Shown: piece by piece, positions 7,840-17,571 of the stretch | Numbering within the stretch: position 1 is the stretch's first letter | Layout: each line of letters begins with the position of its first letter | DNA from: Fontibacterium oligotrophicum | GTDB lineage: Bacteria; Pseudomonadota; Alphaproteobacteria; Pelagibacterales; Pelagibacteraceae | Reading direction: 5' to 3' | NCBI GenBank assembly: GCA_965235975.1 | Contig: CBDDZZ010000001.1 | Span: 186,001 to 250,000, forward strand | DNA length: 64,000 nt | Notes under the pieces: model-generated | Database searches by the model: none | The model's input: the letters and a program-made list of their open reading frames with translations, nothing else | Told to the model about the DNA's origin: nothing | Made by a program: the position numbers and the translations under genes

Positions 7840-8600
7840 ATAAATAATAATATTGTTATCCCAATTACTATTCTGTAATAAACAAAAATATCTAAATTAA
7901 ATCTAGATATAAAAGATAAAAAATATTTTATAGTTAGGTAAGATGAAATAAAAGAAACCATAAATGCAACTAGGGCAATATAATTAAAATCTGGATTATC
8001 AATTTTTATTAAATCTAAGACTCCAAGAAAACATGCTCCAGCTGTAGTAGGTATTGATAAAAAAAAAGAGAACTTCGCGGCATCAAGTCTTGAATATCCA
8101 AGAAAGCGTCCTGCAGTTAATGTAATTCCAGATCTACTTACTCCCGGAATTAGAGCTATCACTTGAAATAGTCCAATTATAAAAGAGTTTTTCGCGTTAA
8201 GATCTGTATATAATTTTTTTGTAATTTTTATTTTATCACTAAAAAATAAAATAATCCCAAACACAATTGTAGTAATTGCAATTATTTTAATTGAAAAATT
8301 TTCATAGTCTATAAGTCTAAATTTAAATACAAAATATCCAGCAATAATTACAGGCAGAGTTGCAATAATCAGATTTAAAATTATTTTGGGTTTTTTAAAT
8401 AATCCTAAAAGTTCTGAAAAAAAATAGGTGATAATTGCAAGCAAAGATCCTAAGTGAAAAACAAGATTTAATATTTCATTGTTATTTTTGTAATTTAATA
8501 ATTGCTCTACTATTATTAAATGTGCATTGGAGGAAATAGGCAAAAACTCGGTAATACCTTGGACAAGGCCTAGAATTGTTATTTTTAATAAATCGTCCAT
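7836..8600 (-). CDS. uppP: undecaprenyl-diphosphate phosphatase UppP (BacA)
   Basis: This 254-residue polytopic membrane protein shows both family signatures: GITEFLPISSNAHLI near residue 15 (catalytic Glu and Ser) and ALIPGVSRSGITLTAGR near residue 150. About seven membrane segments are readable. It removes a phosphate from undecaprenyl diphosphate, recycling the lipid carrier for peptidoglycan and LPS. It is transcribed away from gltD, the two starts being separated by about 218 bases. Confidence 0.95.
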   Translation of the reverse strand: MDDLLKITILGLVQGITEFLPISSNAHLIIVEQLLNYKNNNEILNLVFHLGSLLAIITYFFSELLGLFKKPKIILNLIIATLPVIIAGYFVFKFRLIDYENFSIKIIAITTIVFGIILFFSDKIKITKKLYTDLNAKNSFIIGLFQVIALIPGVSRSGITLTAGRFLGYSRLDAAKFSFFLSIPTTAGACFLGVLDLIKIDNPDFNYIALVAFMVSFISSYLTIKYFLSFISRFNLDIFVYYRIVIGITILLFI

Positions 8601-8818
8601 GAGCTAAGCTTTAGTCTAGGAAAATGCCATTATAAATTTAATAATTAGTTATAAACTGTTTACAATTAATAATTGAAAAACAATAATTACCCCATTTTTA
8701 CATAATTAATTACTAATTGCGTCAAATTTGATCATAATTACTGACCTAATTAATGTTTTAAAATTGGCACTTTTATGAAAATATTACTAAAAAACAGTAA
8801 ATATAGGTATTTAAATTA
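8601..8818. promoter_or_regulatory. divergent intergenic region upstream of uppP and gltD
   Basis: These 218 non-coding bases separate the divergent starts of uppP and gltD and should hold both promoters. The stretch is extremely AT-rich, so single -10/-35 boxes cannot be called with confidence. A perfect 10-bp palindrome (TCAAATTTGA) lies at 8722-8731 and could be an operator. A TGGCAC at 8765-8770 looks like half of a sigma-54 box but lacks the -12 GC element. No riboswitch fold was recognised. Confidence 0.3.
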
Positions 8819-10270
8819 ATGTCAGAAAAAATGCTAAAGTTTGTAAAAACTAAGGGACAAACTCCTGAAAAATCCAGCGTGGATGAGAGAGTGAAAAACT
8901 TCTCTGAAATTTACAAAAATTATATTGCCCCAAAAGCGGAAGAACAGTCAAGTAGATGCTCACAGTGTGGAGTTCCGTATTGTCAAATTCATTGTCCACT
9001 ATCAAATAATATTCCTGACTGGTTAAAATTAACTGCTGAGGGAAGACTGGAAGAAGCTTATGAAGTTTCCTCAGCAACAAATAATATGCCTGAAGTTTGT
9101 GGAAGAATATGTCCACAAGATAGACTTTGCGAAGGAAATTGTGTGATCGAGAGAGCAGGACATGGAACAGTCACCATTGGATCAATTGAAAAATTTATAA
9201 CAGATACTGCATTTGAGAATGGTTGGGTAAAACCAATTGAAGTCAAAAAAAGTTTGGGACAAACAATTGGAATAATTGGAGCCGGGCCCGCAGGCCTTGC
9301 AGCTGCAGAGCAACTTAGAAAAATTGGATATGAAATTACAGTTTATGATAAATACGACAGACCTGGTGGTCTACTAATTTATGGAATCCCCAACTTTAAA
9401 TTAGAAAAAAATATTGTTGAAAGAAGGACTAAACTTTTAATTGAAGGTGGAATAAAATTTGAGTTAAATTTTATTGTTGGAAAAAATGCAACCCTATCCG
9501 ATCTAAAAAAAAAACATGATGCAATACTTATTGCAACCGGCGTATACAAGGCAAGAGAAGTAGAAATTCCAGGATCCGACTTAAAAAATATTTATCCAGC
9601 AATGGAGTTTTTAACTGCATCGAATAAAAAAGGATTAGGAGACAGAGTTAAACTATTCGATGAGGGATATTTAAATGCTGAGGGCAAAGATATAGTTGTA
9701 ATAGGAGGTGGCGATACAGCAATGGATTGTCTTAGAACTTCAATAAGGCAGAATGCAAAGTCAGTTAAGTGTTTATATAGACGAGATAAAAAAAATATGC
9801 CCGGATCAGCAAGAGAAGTAAATAATGCTGAAGAAGAGGGTGTTGATTTTCAGTGGTTAACAAATCCTAAAGAATTTATTGGAAAAAACGGTAATATTAG
9901 TGAAGTTGTAGTAAGTAAAATGAAATTAGGAGAACCGGATGTAACCGGAAGACAAAAACCAGAAATCATTTCTGGATCTGAGATTAAAATTAAAGCTGAT
10001 ATGGTAATTAAAGCTTTAGGATTTGATCCTGAGGATATTCCAACTATGTTTTCAGAGCCTAAGCTTGATGTATCGAAGTGGGGAACAATCAAAATTGATC
10101 TTAAAACAATGCAAACAAATATAGAGGGGGTTTTTGCAGCAGGAGATATTGTAAGGGGTGCATCTCTAGTCGTGTGGGCCATTAAAGATGGAAGAGATGC
10201 TGCGGAAGCAATTGATGTTTTCTTGAAAAATAAAGCTTTTAAATCAATAAAAAAAAGAATGGTGGCATAA
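8819..10270 (+). CDS. gltD: glutamate synthase small (beta) subunit GltD
   Basis: The 483-residue protein starts with a cysteine-rich iron-sulfur segment (SRCSQCGVPYCQIHCPLSNN, then CGRICPQDRLCEGNC). Two dinucleotide-binding folds follow: FAD at IGIIGAGPAGLAAAEQL and NADPH at DIVVIGGGDTAMDC. It feeds electrons from NADPH to the large subunit for conversion of glutamine and 2-oxoglutarate to two glutamates. Gene order here is small subunit first, large subunit one base later. The length equals the usual family size. Confidence 0.96.
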   Translation: MSEKMLKFVKTKGQTPEKSSVDERVKNFSEIYKNYIAPKAEEQSSRCSQCGVPYCQIHCPLSNNIPDWLKLTAEGRLEEAYEVSSATNNMPEVCGRICPQDRLCEGNCVIERAGHGTVTIGSIEKFITDTAFENGWVKPIEVKKSLGQTIGIIGAGPAGLAAAEQLRKIGYEITVYDKYDRPGGLLIYGIPNFKLEKNIVERRTKLLIEGGIKFELNFIVGKNATLSDLKKKHDAILIATGVYKAREVEIPGSDLKNIYPAMEFLTASNKKGLGDRVKLFDEGYLNAEGKDIVVIGGGDTAMDCLRTSIRQNAKSVKCLYRRDKKNMPGSAREVNNAEEEGVDFQWLTNPKEFIGKNGNISEVVVSKMKLGEPDVTGRQKPEIISGSEIKIKADMVIKALGFDPEDIPTMFSEPKLDVSKWGTIKIDLKTMQTNIEGVFAAGDIVRGASLVVWAIKDGRDAAEAIDVFLKNKAFKSIKKRMVA

Positions 10271-10271
10271 A

Positions 10272-13200
10272 TTGAGCGATATTTTAAAAAAAAATTTAAA
10301 AAAACTTACAGATGCTGGGGTTTATAATACAGCGGATGAACACGATGCTTGTGGTGTTGGATTCGTGGCTTCCATTGATGGCAAGCCAAGAAGAGAAGTG
10401 GTTGAAAATGGAATTGAAGCTCTAAAAGCTGTTTGGCATAGAGGTGCAGTCGATAAGGATGGAAAAACAGGTGATGGAGCTGGAATTCACGTTGAGCTAT
10501 CAAAAGTTTTTTTTGAGGAGCAGATAAAAATTACAGGACATCATACTCATAAAAACGATCAATTGTGTGTTGGTATGATTTTTTTACCCAGAAATGATTA
10601 TGGGGCACAAGAGGCTTGCAGAACTATTGTTGAGCACGAATTATTATCTAATAATTTTTATATTTTTGGATGGAGACAAGTTCCGGTAAAAGCAAAAGTT
10701 CTTGGAGTAAAAGCAAACGATACTAGACCAGAAATTGAGCAAATTTTATTTTCTCCAATAAAAAAAACAGAGCCAGAAGAATTAGAAAAAAATATTTATA
10801 TTGTAAGAAAAAAGATTGAAAATAAAATTACCCAATCGCAACTAAAAGATTTTTATATTTCGTCAATTAGTTCAAGATCAATTATTTATAAAGGAATGTT
10901 TCTTGCTGAACATTTATCGGATTTTTATCCAGACTTATTAGATAAAAGATTTGTTTCTAGATTTTCTATTTTTCATCAAAGATATTCAACAAATACTTTT
11001 CCAAGCTGGGAACTTGCGCAGCCTTTTAGAATTTTAGCACATAATGGCGAGATCAACACTTTAAAAGGAAATGTAAATTGGATGAAGACCCATGAACAGG
11101 GGCTTGAGTCTGATTTATTTAAAAACGTTGATGATTTGAAACCAATCTTAAAGTCAGGAAGTTCTGATACAGCCTGCCTTGATGCTGTTTTTGAATTGTT
11201 AACAAGATCAGGAAGATTATTGCCCCTTGTAAAAATGATGTTGATGCCAGAGGCATGGTCTAAAAGAAGCAAAATTATCCCTCAAGCTTATAGAGATATG
11301 TATAATTATCTAAACTCTGTCATAGAGCCTTGGGATGGACCAGCAGCAATTGCAGCAACAGATGGCAATTGGATTTTGGCTGCAACCGATAGAAATGGAT
11401 TAAGGCCTTTAAGATATACTATTACAAAAGATAAAATTTTATTTGCAGGTTCAGAAACTGGAATGGTTCCAGTGCAAGAAGAAAATGTCATTTATAGAGG
11501 AAGAGTTGGGCCTGGCCAAATGATTGCCGTTAACCTTGATGAAGGCACTTATTATAATGATAAGAAAATTAAAGATTTTTTATCTAGAAATCCTATTTAC
11601 AAAAAATTTAGTCAAAATTTAATTGAGATCAGTAAAAAATTTAATAATTTACAAGAATTTAACTCTTTTGAGGGAGATAAATTAAGACAAAAGCAATTTG
11701 CTGCTGGAATTTCCATTGAAGATTTAGAAATGATTTTACATCCAATGGTGGAGGATCAAAAAGAAGCTGTTGGTTCAATGGGAGATGACACTCCAACAGC
11801 TGTTTTGTCTGATATTTATAGACCTTTATCTCATTTTTTTAGACAAAATTTTAGTCAAGTAACAAATCCGCCAATAGATTCTCTAAGAGAAAACAGAGTA
11901 ATGTCTCTTAATACAAGAATTGGAAATTTACAAAATATTCTAGGTGAAGATTTATTTAATAAAAAAAGTTACCTCTTAGAAAGCCCAGTATTATCCAATG
12001 CTCAATTTAAAAAATTATTTGAGGTTTTAAATGAAGAATATAGAGAAATAGATTGTACATTTAATTCTGAAGATTCAGAAATTTCTTTAAAAGAAGAATT
12101 AAAACGAATTCAAAAAGAGTCTGAAATCGCAGTCAGAGAAGGTGCTAAACATATTATTCTAACCGATGAAAAAATTTCAGCAACGAGAATTGGGATACCA
12201 ATAATACTGGCGACAGGTGCAGTGCAAAGTCATTTAGTAAATCATGGTCTTAGAAAATTTGTTTCATTAAATGTTAAATCAGCCGAATGTTTGGATGTTC
12301 ATTACTTTGCAGTCCTAATTGGTGTTGGCGCTACTACGGTTAATCCTTATTTAGCATTTGATTGTATTTATCAGAGACATCAAAAAAAAATCTTTGGAAA
12401 ATTAACTTTTACCGATTGTGTTAACAATTATATTAAAGCCGTTAACGATGGATTATTAAAAGTAATGTCTAAATTAGGCATCTCTGTTATTAGCTCTTAT
12501 AGAGGCGGTTTAAATTTTAGTGGACTTGGATTAAGCAGAGCTCTAGTTGCTGAATATTTTCCTGGAATGTATTCAAAAATTTCTGGAATTGGTGTTTCTG
12601 GAATCGAACAAATGGTCAGAACTCAACATCAAAAAGCGTTTAGAGGTAATGTTATAAGTTTGCCAATCGGTGGATTTTATAAATTCAGAAAAGGTGGAGA
12701 ACAACATTCTAATCAAGCCATGACAATGCACATGTTACAAACTGCTGTTGCAACAGACTCCTATAGTTTATATAAAAAATATTCAAAAATTATTAATGAG
12801 CAACACCCTTTAAATCTTAGAGATCTTTTAGATTTTAATTTAATTAAAAAACCAATTTTAATTGAAGAGGTAGAATCTATTACAAATATTCGAAAAAGAT
12901 TTGGAAGTGGTAGTATGTCTTTGGGGGCTCTTTCTAAAGAGGCGCACGAAACATTAGCGATTGCTATGAATAGAATTGGCGGCGCATCTTGTAGTGGAGA
13001 AGGAGGAGAGGATGCAAAAAGAGCAATACCGAAAGACAATGGTGATAATGCTAACTCAAGAGTGAAGCAGATTGCATCGGCTAGATTTGGTGTAACTGCA
13101 GAATATTTAAATAATTGTGATGAAATAGAAATTAAAATATCCCAAGGAGCAAAACCTGGCGAAGGTGGACAGTTACCTGGTTTTAAAGTTACAGCTGAAA

Positions 13201-14786
13201 TTGCAACTTTAAGACATTCAACGCCTGGAGTTTCTTTAATATCTCCACCGCCTCATCATGATATTTATTCAATCGAAGATTTATCGCAATTAATCTATGA
13301 TTTAAAACAAATAAATCCTAAAGCAAAAATTGGAGTCAAATTAGTTTCCTCAACAGGAATAGGAACTATTGCTGCAGGAGTTGCAAAAGCAAAAGCAGAT
13401 GTAATTCTAATTAGCGGACATTCAGGGGGAACAGGTGCTTCTCCATTAACAAGTGTTAAGTATGCTGGGCTTCCTTGGGAGATTGGACTAACCGAAGCTA
13501 ATCAAATTTTGACTTTGAACGGTTTAAGACATGAAGTTATTTTAAGAACTGATGGGGGAATAAAAACAGGTAGAGATGTTGTTATGGCTGCAATGATGGG
13601 TGCAGATGATTTTGGAATAGCGACGACCTCATTAGTAGCTATGGGCTGCATAATGGTGAGACAATGTCATTCAAATACTTGTCCTGTTGGAATTTGTACT
13701 CAAGATGAGGAGCTTAGAAAAAAATTTACGGGCACGCCAGAAAAAGTTGTTAACTTATTTTCATTTATAGCTGAGGAGGTAAGAGAAATTTTAGCAAGTC
13801 TTGGTTTTAAATCTTTAAATGAAATTGTGGGTAGAACAGATTTATTGAAACAAGTGAGCAGAGGGTCTTCTAGTTTAGATGATTTAGATCTAAATCCTCT
13901 TTTAGTTCAGGCGGATCCCGGGGAAAATCCAAGATATTGTTTAAAAAGAGAAAGAAAAGAAGTTCCTGATAGCTTAGATAAACAAATTATAAAAGATTCA
14001 CTTTCTCTAATTGAAAAAGGGCAAAAATTTCAATTAAGTTATGCGGTAAAAAATACCCATAGATCAGTCGGAACAAGATTAAGCTCAATTATTACAACGC
14101 AGTTTAAAAATAAGAAATTATCCGAAGACCATATTTTAATAAAACTTAGAGGCTCAGCAGGACAATCTTTAGGAGCATTTGCAGTTTCGGGAATTAAGCT
14201 AGAAGTAACAGGTGATGCAAATGATTATGTTGGCAAAGGGTTATCCGGAGCAAAAATAATTATAAAACCAGCTTCGAATAGTGAATTACAAACTTCAAAA
14301 AATACAATTATTGGAAATACAGTGTTATATGGAGCAACTTCAGGATTGTTGCTTGCGGCGGGACAAGCAGGAGAAAGATTTGCCGTTAGAAATTCAGGGG
14401 CCACTGCAGTTATTGAAGGATGTGGAACTAATGGCTGCGAATACATGACGGGCGGCACTGTTGTAGTATTAGGAGAAGTTGGAGATAATTTTGCAGCAGG
14501 AATGACAGGTGGAATGGTATTTGTTTACGATCCAGAAAATAGTTTTGAAAATTATGTAAATCCATCATCAGTCATTTGGCAAAAAATTGAGACAGATTAT
14601 TGGAATGATTATCTTTTAAATCTAATAAAATTACATGAAAAAGAAACTCAATCGTTGCACTCAAGAAAGATTATTCAACAATGGACCAGTGAAAGAAATA
14701 ACTTTTATCAAGTTTGCCCCAAAGAAATGTTAGATAAATTAAGACAACCATTATCGAATAAGGCAGTTCATGAAAAAGCTGTCTAA
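10272..14786 (+). CDS. gltB: glutamate synthase large (alpha) subunit GltB
   Basis: The 1504-residue protein has an N-terminal Ntn amidotransferase domain whose catalytic Cys is expected at residue 27 (HDACGVGF) after removal of a short propeptide. The central and FMN domains carry the expected motifs (ISQGAKPGEGGQLPG and SGHSGGTGASPL). A 3Fe-4S cluster motif follows (MVRQCHSNTCPVGICTQ), and a C-terminal beta-helix domain with glycine repeats closes the protein. The start is TTG at 10272, one base after the gltD stop; no ATG fits. It is the main glutamate-forming enzyme when nitrogen is limiting. Confidence 0.96.
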   Translation: MSDILKKNLKKLTDAGVYNTADEHDACGVGFVASIDGKPRREVVENGIEALKAVWHRGAVDKDGKTGDGAGIHVELSKVFFEEQIKITGHHTHKNDQLCVGMIFLPRNDYGAQEACRTIVEHELLSNNFYIFGWRQVPVKAKVLGVKANDTRPEIEQILFSPIKKTEPEELEKNIYIVRKKIENKITQSQLKDFYISSISSRSIIYKGMFLAEHLSDFYPDLLDKRFVSRFSIFHQRYSTNTFPSWELAQPFRILAHNGEINTLKGNVNWMKTHEQGLESDLFKNVDDLKPILKSGSSDTACLDAVFELLTRSGRLLPLVKMMLMPEAWSKRSKIIPQAYRDMYNYLNSVIEPWDGPAAIAATDGNWILAATDRNGLRPLRYTITKDKILFAGSETGMVPVQEENVIYRGRVGPGQMIAVNLDEGTYYNDKKIKDFLSRNPIYKKFSQNLIEISKKFNNLQEFNSFEGDKLRQKQFAAGISIEDLEMILHPMVEDQKEAVGSMGDDTPTAVLSDIYRPLSHFFRQNFSQVTNPPIDSLRENRVMSLNTRIGNLQNILGEDLFNKKSYLLESPVLSNAQFKKLFEVLNEEYREIDCTFNSEDSEISLKEELKRIQKESEIAVREGAKHIILTDEKISATRIGIPIILATGAVQSHLVNHGLRKFVSLNVKSAECLDVHYFAVLIGVGATTVNPYLAFDCIYQRHQKKIFGKLTFTDCVNNYIKAVNDGLLKVMSKLGISVISSYRGGLNFSGLGLSRALVAEYFPGMYSKISGIGVSGIEQMVRTQHQKAFRGNVISLPIGGFYKFRKGGEQHSNQAMTMHMLQTAVATDSYSLYKKYSKIINEQHPLNLRDLLDFNLIKKPILIEEVESITNIRKRFGSGSMSLGALSKEAHETLAIAMNRIGGASCSGEGGEDAKRAIPKDNGDNANSRVKQIASARFGVTAEYLNNCDEIEIKISQGAKPGEGGQLPGFKVTAEIATLRHSTPGVSLISPPPHHDIYSIEDLSQLIYDLKQINPKAKIGVKLVSSTGIGTIAAGVAKAKADVILISGHSGGTGASPLTSVKYAGLPWEIGLTEANQILTLNGLRHEVILRTDGGIKTGRDVVMAAMMGADDFGIATTSLVAMGCIMVRQCHSNTCPVGICTQDEELRKKFTGTPEKVVNLFSFIAEEVREILASLGFKSLNEIVGRTDLLKQVSRGSSSLDDLDLNPLLVQADPGENPRYCLKRERKEVPDSLDKQIIKDSLSLIEKGQKFQLSYAVKNTHRSVGTRLSSIITTQFKNKKLSEDHILIKLRGSAGQSLGAFAVSGIKLEVTGDANDYVGKGLSGAKIIIKPASNSELQTSKNTIIGNTVLYGATSGLLLAAGQAGERFAVRNSGATAVIEGCGTNGCEYMTGGTVVVLGEVGDNFAAGMTGGMVFVYDPENSFENYVNPSSVIWQKIETDYWNDYLLNLIKLHEKETQSLHSRKIIQQWTSERNNFYQVCPKEMLDKLRQPLSNKAVHEKAV

Positions 14787-15666
14787 ATCAATTAATTTAG
14801 TTTGTTTTGGTTTTGGCTTGGCGGCGAAGTACTTTGTAAAAGAGCTGTTAAGAAATAAATATAAAATTAAATTAATTACAACCTCAAGATCTAAAAGTTC
14901 TAATAACAAATTCTTAAATATAAATTATAAAAATTTTCATTTAGATAATAATAAATTTGATAAAAAAATTATAAAATATATTTTAAATGCAAGTCATATA
15001 TTAGTTTCAATACCTCCAAGAAACAGAAAAGATTTGGTTATTGAAAACTTTTATAATGAGATTTCATTAAATAAAAAAATTAAATGGTTGGCATATCTTT
15101 CGTCAACAAGCGTTTATGGAAATCATAATGGAAAGTGGGTTGATGAAAGAAGCAAATTATTAAGTAATAATGACACAGGAATAAATAGAATTGTAGCTGA
15201 AAATGAATGGTTAAAATTAAATCGCCACCATCTTGTCCCAACAAGAATATTTAGATTGTCAGGAATTTATTCTCCAGAAAGAAACATATTCTTACGATTA
15301 GCAAGAGAGCAAGTTCGTTACGTTAAAAAGAGTAATCACTTTTTTTCAAGAATTCATGTTGCTGATATAGCTCAAGTTTTATCTAAGTCTTTAATTTATT
15401 CAAAACCTGGAGAAATTTATAATGTAGCAGATAATATGCCATGTTCTTATGATCAAACTATATCATATGCTTGTAATTTAATGGGCGTTAAAATTCCACC
15501 TTCTGAAAATTTTCAATTATTAAAGGATAGTGAGATGAAAAATTTTTATAAGGACTCAAAAAAAGTTGGTAACTTTAAAATTAAAAAAGATTTAAAAGTA
15601 AAATTACAATTTCCATCATACAAAGAAGGTTTTAAAAGTATTTTAAATAATATTTTTAATCGCTAA
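14770..15666 (+). CDS. SDR-family NAD(P)-binding protein (YeeZ-like)
   Basis: The 298-residue protein starts with a variant dinucleotide motif (LVCFGFGLAAKYFVKELL). It then has the atypical SDR features YLSSTSVYGNHNGKWVDE and a later RIFRLSGIYSPERN. This resembles the YeeZ-like proteins often called NAD-dependent epimerases. The usual YxxxK catalytic pair is not present in canonical form, so enzymatic activity is uncertain. Its ATG lies 17 bases inside the end of gltB, suggesting coupled translation. Its end overlaps the convergent hydrolase gene by 24 bases. Confidence 0.72.
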   Translation: MKKLSKSINLVCFGFGLAAKYFVKELLRNKYKIKLITTSRSKSSNNKFLNINYKNFHLDNNKFDKKIIKYILNASHILVSIPPRNRKDLVIENFYNEISLNKKIKWLAYLSSTSVYGNHNGKWVDERSKLLSNNDTGINRIVAENEWLKLNRHHLVPTRIFRLSGIYSPERNIFLRLAREQVRYVKKSNHFFSRIHVADIAQVLSKSLIYSKPGEIYNVADNMPCSYDQTISYACNLMGVKIPPSENFQLLKDSEMKNFYKDSKKVGNFKIKKDLKVKLQFPSYKEGFKSILNNIFNR

Positions 15667-16395
15667 TTCAAGTTTTTTTAAATCTTGAACTCTAGACAAG
15701 GAGTGATCACCATCATCAATAATTGTTAATTTTAATTTTTTAGCTATTAGAGTTTTTGTTAAATTTATAGAATAAGCCCAGGGAACAGATGAGTCTCTAA
15801 TCCCATGTAATAATTCAACTTTAAAATTACATTTAATTTTTTTATTAAGAATTAAGATTTTTTTTCCATCAAAAATAAACTTTTTAGTTATTGGGTAAAA
15901 ATTATTATGACTGCTTTTTAATTTATAGATTTTATTTTTTCTTATATTATTTTTTTCAAAAATATTTAATTTTTTCCATATTAATTCTTCAGTAAAATCG
16001 GGTGCAGGAGCAATACCGATAAAACCTTTAATTCTTTGATGAAAATATTTAATTAGCACAATCCCAATCCAAGCACCCATACTCGAGCCAATAAGGATTA
16101 TTTTACCTTTTTTGATTAAATTTTTAACAATTGACCTTGAGTCTTCTATCCAATTTTTAATACTAAAATCTGTGAATTGTCCGGAGGATTTACCATGCCC
16201 GCTATATTCAAATAACAACAAATTAATTTTATTTTTATTAACAAATTTTTTTAAAAATTTAGCCTTTTTACTTTTAATATCAGACATTAATCCGTGAAGA
16301 AAAATAATTGTGATTAGACTTTTATTATTAATAAATTTGTAATGAATTTTTTGATTATTTTTTGTTCTAAAAAAATTTTGCTTTAGATTATTCAT
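15643..16395 (-). CDS. alpha/beta hydrolase
   Basis: This 250-residue protein has the alpha/beta hydrolase signatures: oxyanion strand IIFLHGLMSD near residue 30, the nucleophile elbow IGSSMGAWIG (Ser about 104), an acid-loop region HGIRDSSVPW and the catalytic His in DDGDHSLSR. It is closest in style to the short ABHD10/carboxylesterase-like proteins of alphaproteobacteria. The substrate is unknown. It diverges from the GT4 gene, with 26 bases between the two starts. Confidence 0.78.
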   Translation of the reverse strand: MNNLKQNFFRTKNNQKIHYKFINNKSLITIIFLHGLMSDIKSKKAKFLKKFVNKNKINLLLFEYSGHGKSSGQFTDFSIKNWIEDSRSIVKNLIKKGKIILIGSSMGAWIGIVLIKYFHQRIKGFIGIAPAPDFTEELIWKKLNIFEKNNIRKNKIYKLKSSHNNFYPITKKFIFDGKKILILNKKIKCNFKVELLHGIRDSSVPWAYSINLTKTLIAKKLKLTIIDDGDHSLSRVQDLKKLELAIKNII

Positions 16396-16421
16396 GTTTA
16401 TAAGTATAGCATATCAATTGA

Positions 16422-17561
16422 ATGGATAAAAAAATTCGTTTATTACAAGTTATTCCAAGATTAGATGTGGGTGGTGCAGAAACAGGCTGTAAAGATATTG
16501 CAAAATTTATCGCCAACCAAAATTACTTTTCTGCAATTTTATGTTCTGGTGGTGAACAAATTGAAAAACTTGATCAATCCGAAGTTAAAATTTTTAAATT
16601 TTCTGTTCAAAGTAAAAATCCGTTTATAATTTTTTTTAATATATTTATAATTTTATTTATTGTTCTTTTTTATAAAATTAATATTATTCATGTCAGAAGT
16701 CGTGCGCCAGCTTGGTCATGCTATTTTGCAGGTAAATTATCGGGAGTTTCTTTAGTCTCTACTTTTCACGGTACTTATAATTTTAGCAATTTTTTAAAGA
16801 AATTTTATAATTCAGTCATGTTACGAGGGAATATTGTTATTGCGGGTTCAAAATTTATTTTTGATCATATAAAAAATAATTATAATCACACAAAACCAGT
16901 TTCTTTTATACCAAGGGGAATTGATACTAATTACTTTAGTCCAAAAAATCCAAAAATTGAACAGTTGAATAGTGTTAGAAGTCGTTGGGGTATAGAAAAT
17001 AATAATTTTGTAATATTGCTTCCAGGCAGATTAACCTTTTGGAAAGGACAATTTTTTTTCTTAAATACCCTTTTATTTCTAAAACAAGAGAAATTATTAA
17101 ATAATATTAAAGCAATTATAATTGGTGATGATCAAGGTCGAACTGAATATAGAGAATATCTTTTAAATTTTATTAGGCATCATCAATTAGAAAATGATGT
17201 GAAAATTATCTCCCATGAAATTTCTATGCCCTCAGCCTATAATGCTTGTGACCTAGTGTTATCAGCTTCTATAGAGCCCGAGGCATTTGGCAGAGTAGCC
17301 GTTGAAGCCCAAGCAATGGAAAAGCCAATACTTGCTAGTAATATTGGAGGTTCTAATGAAACAATTATTGATGGGCAAACGGGCTGGTTATTTAAATCTG
17401 ATGATGAAAAAGATTTAGCAAAAATGATTATTGAGATTTCAAAAAAAGATAAAAGTTTTTTAAAAAATTTAGGAGAAAAAGGCAGGGCTAATGTTATTAA
17501 TAATTATACCCTTGAGCAAATGTGTTCTAAAACACTAGAAATTTATAAATCCTTAGTTTAA
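16422..17561 (+). CDS. glycosyltransferase family 4
   Basis: The 379-residue protein has the GT-B layout of family 4. The N-terminal half begins LLQVIPRLDVGGAETGCKDIA with the glycine-rich acceptor loop. A linker, FIPRGIDTNYF, leads to a C-terminal donor domain with LLPGRLTFWKGQ and the E-x7-E donor motif at SIEPEAFGRVAVEAQAM. The likely product is an LPS core or surface glycan linkage; donor and acceptor are not predictable. It ends 10 bases before thrS and may be transcribed with it. Confidence 0.85.
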   Translation: MDKKIRLLQVIPRLDVGGAETGCKDIAKFIANQNYFSAILCSGGEQIEKLDQSEVKIFKFSVQSKNPFIIFFNIFIILFIVLFYKINIIHVRSRAPAWSCYFAGKLSGVSLVSTFHGTYNFSNFLKKFYNSVMLRGNIVIAGSKFIFDHIKNNYNHTKPVSFIPRGIDTNYFSPKNPKIEQLNSVRSRWGIENNNFVILLPGRLTFWKGQFFFLNTLLFLKQEKLLNNIKAIIIGDDQGRTEYREYLLNFIRHHQLENDVKIISHEISMPSAYNACDLVLSASIEPEAFGRVAVEAQAMEKPILASNIGGSNETIIDGQTGWLFKSDDEKDLAKMIIEISKKDKSFLKNLGEKGRANVINNYTLEQMCSKTLEIYKSLV

Positions 17562-17571
17562 TAAGAAGAAC

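Noticed and set aside
8765..8780. Sigma-54 promoter before gltD (TGGCAC)
   Set aside because: The -12 element is missing at the required spacing.
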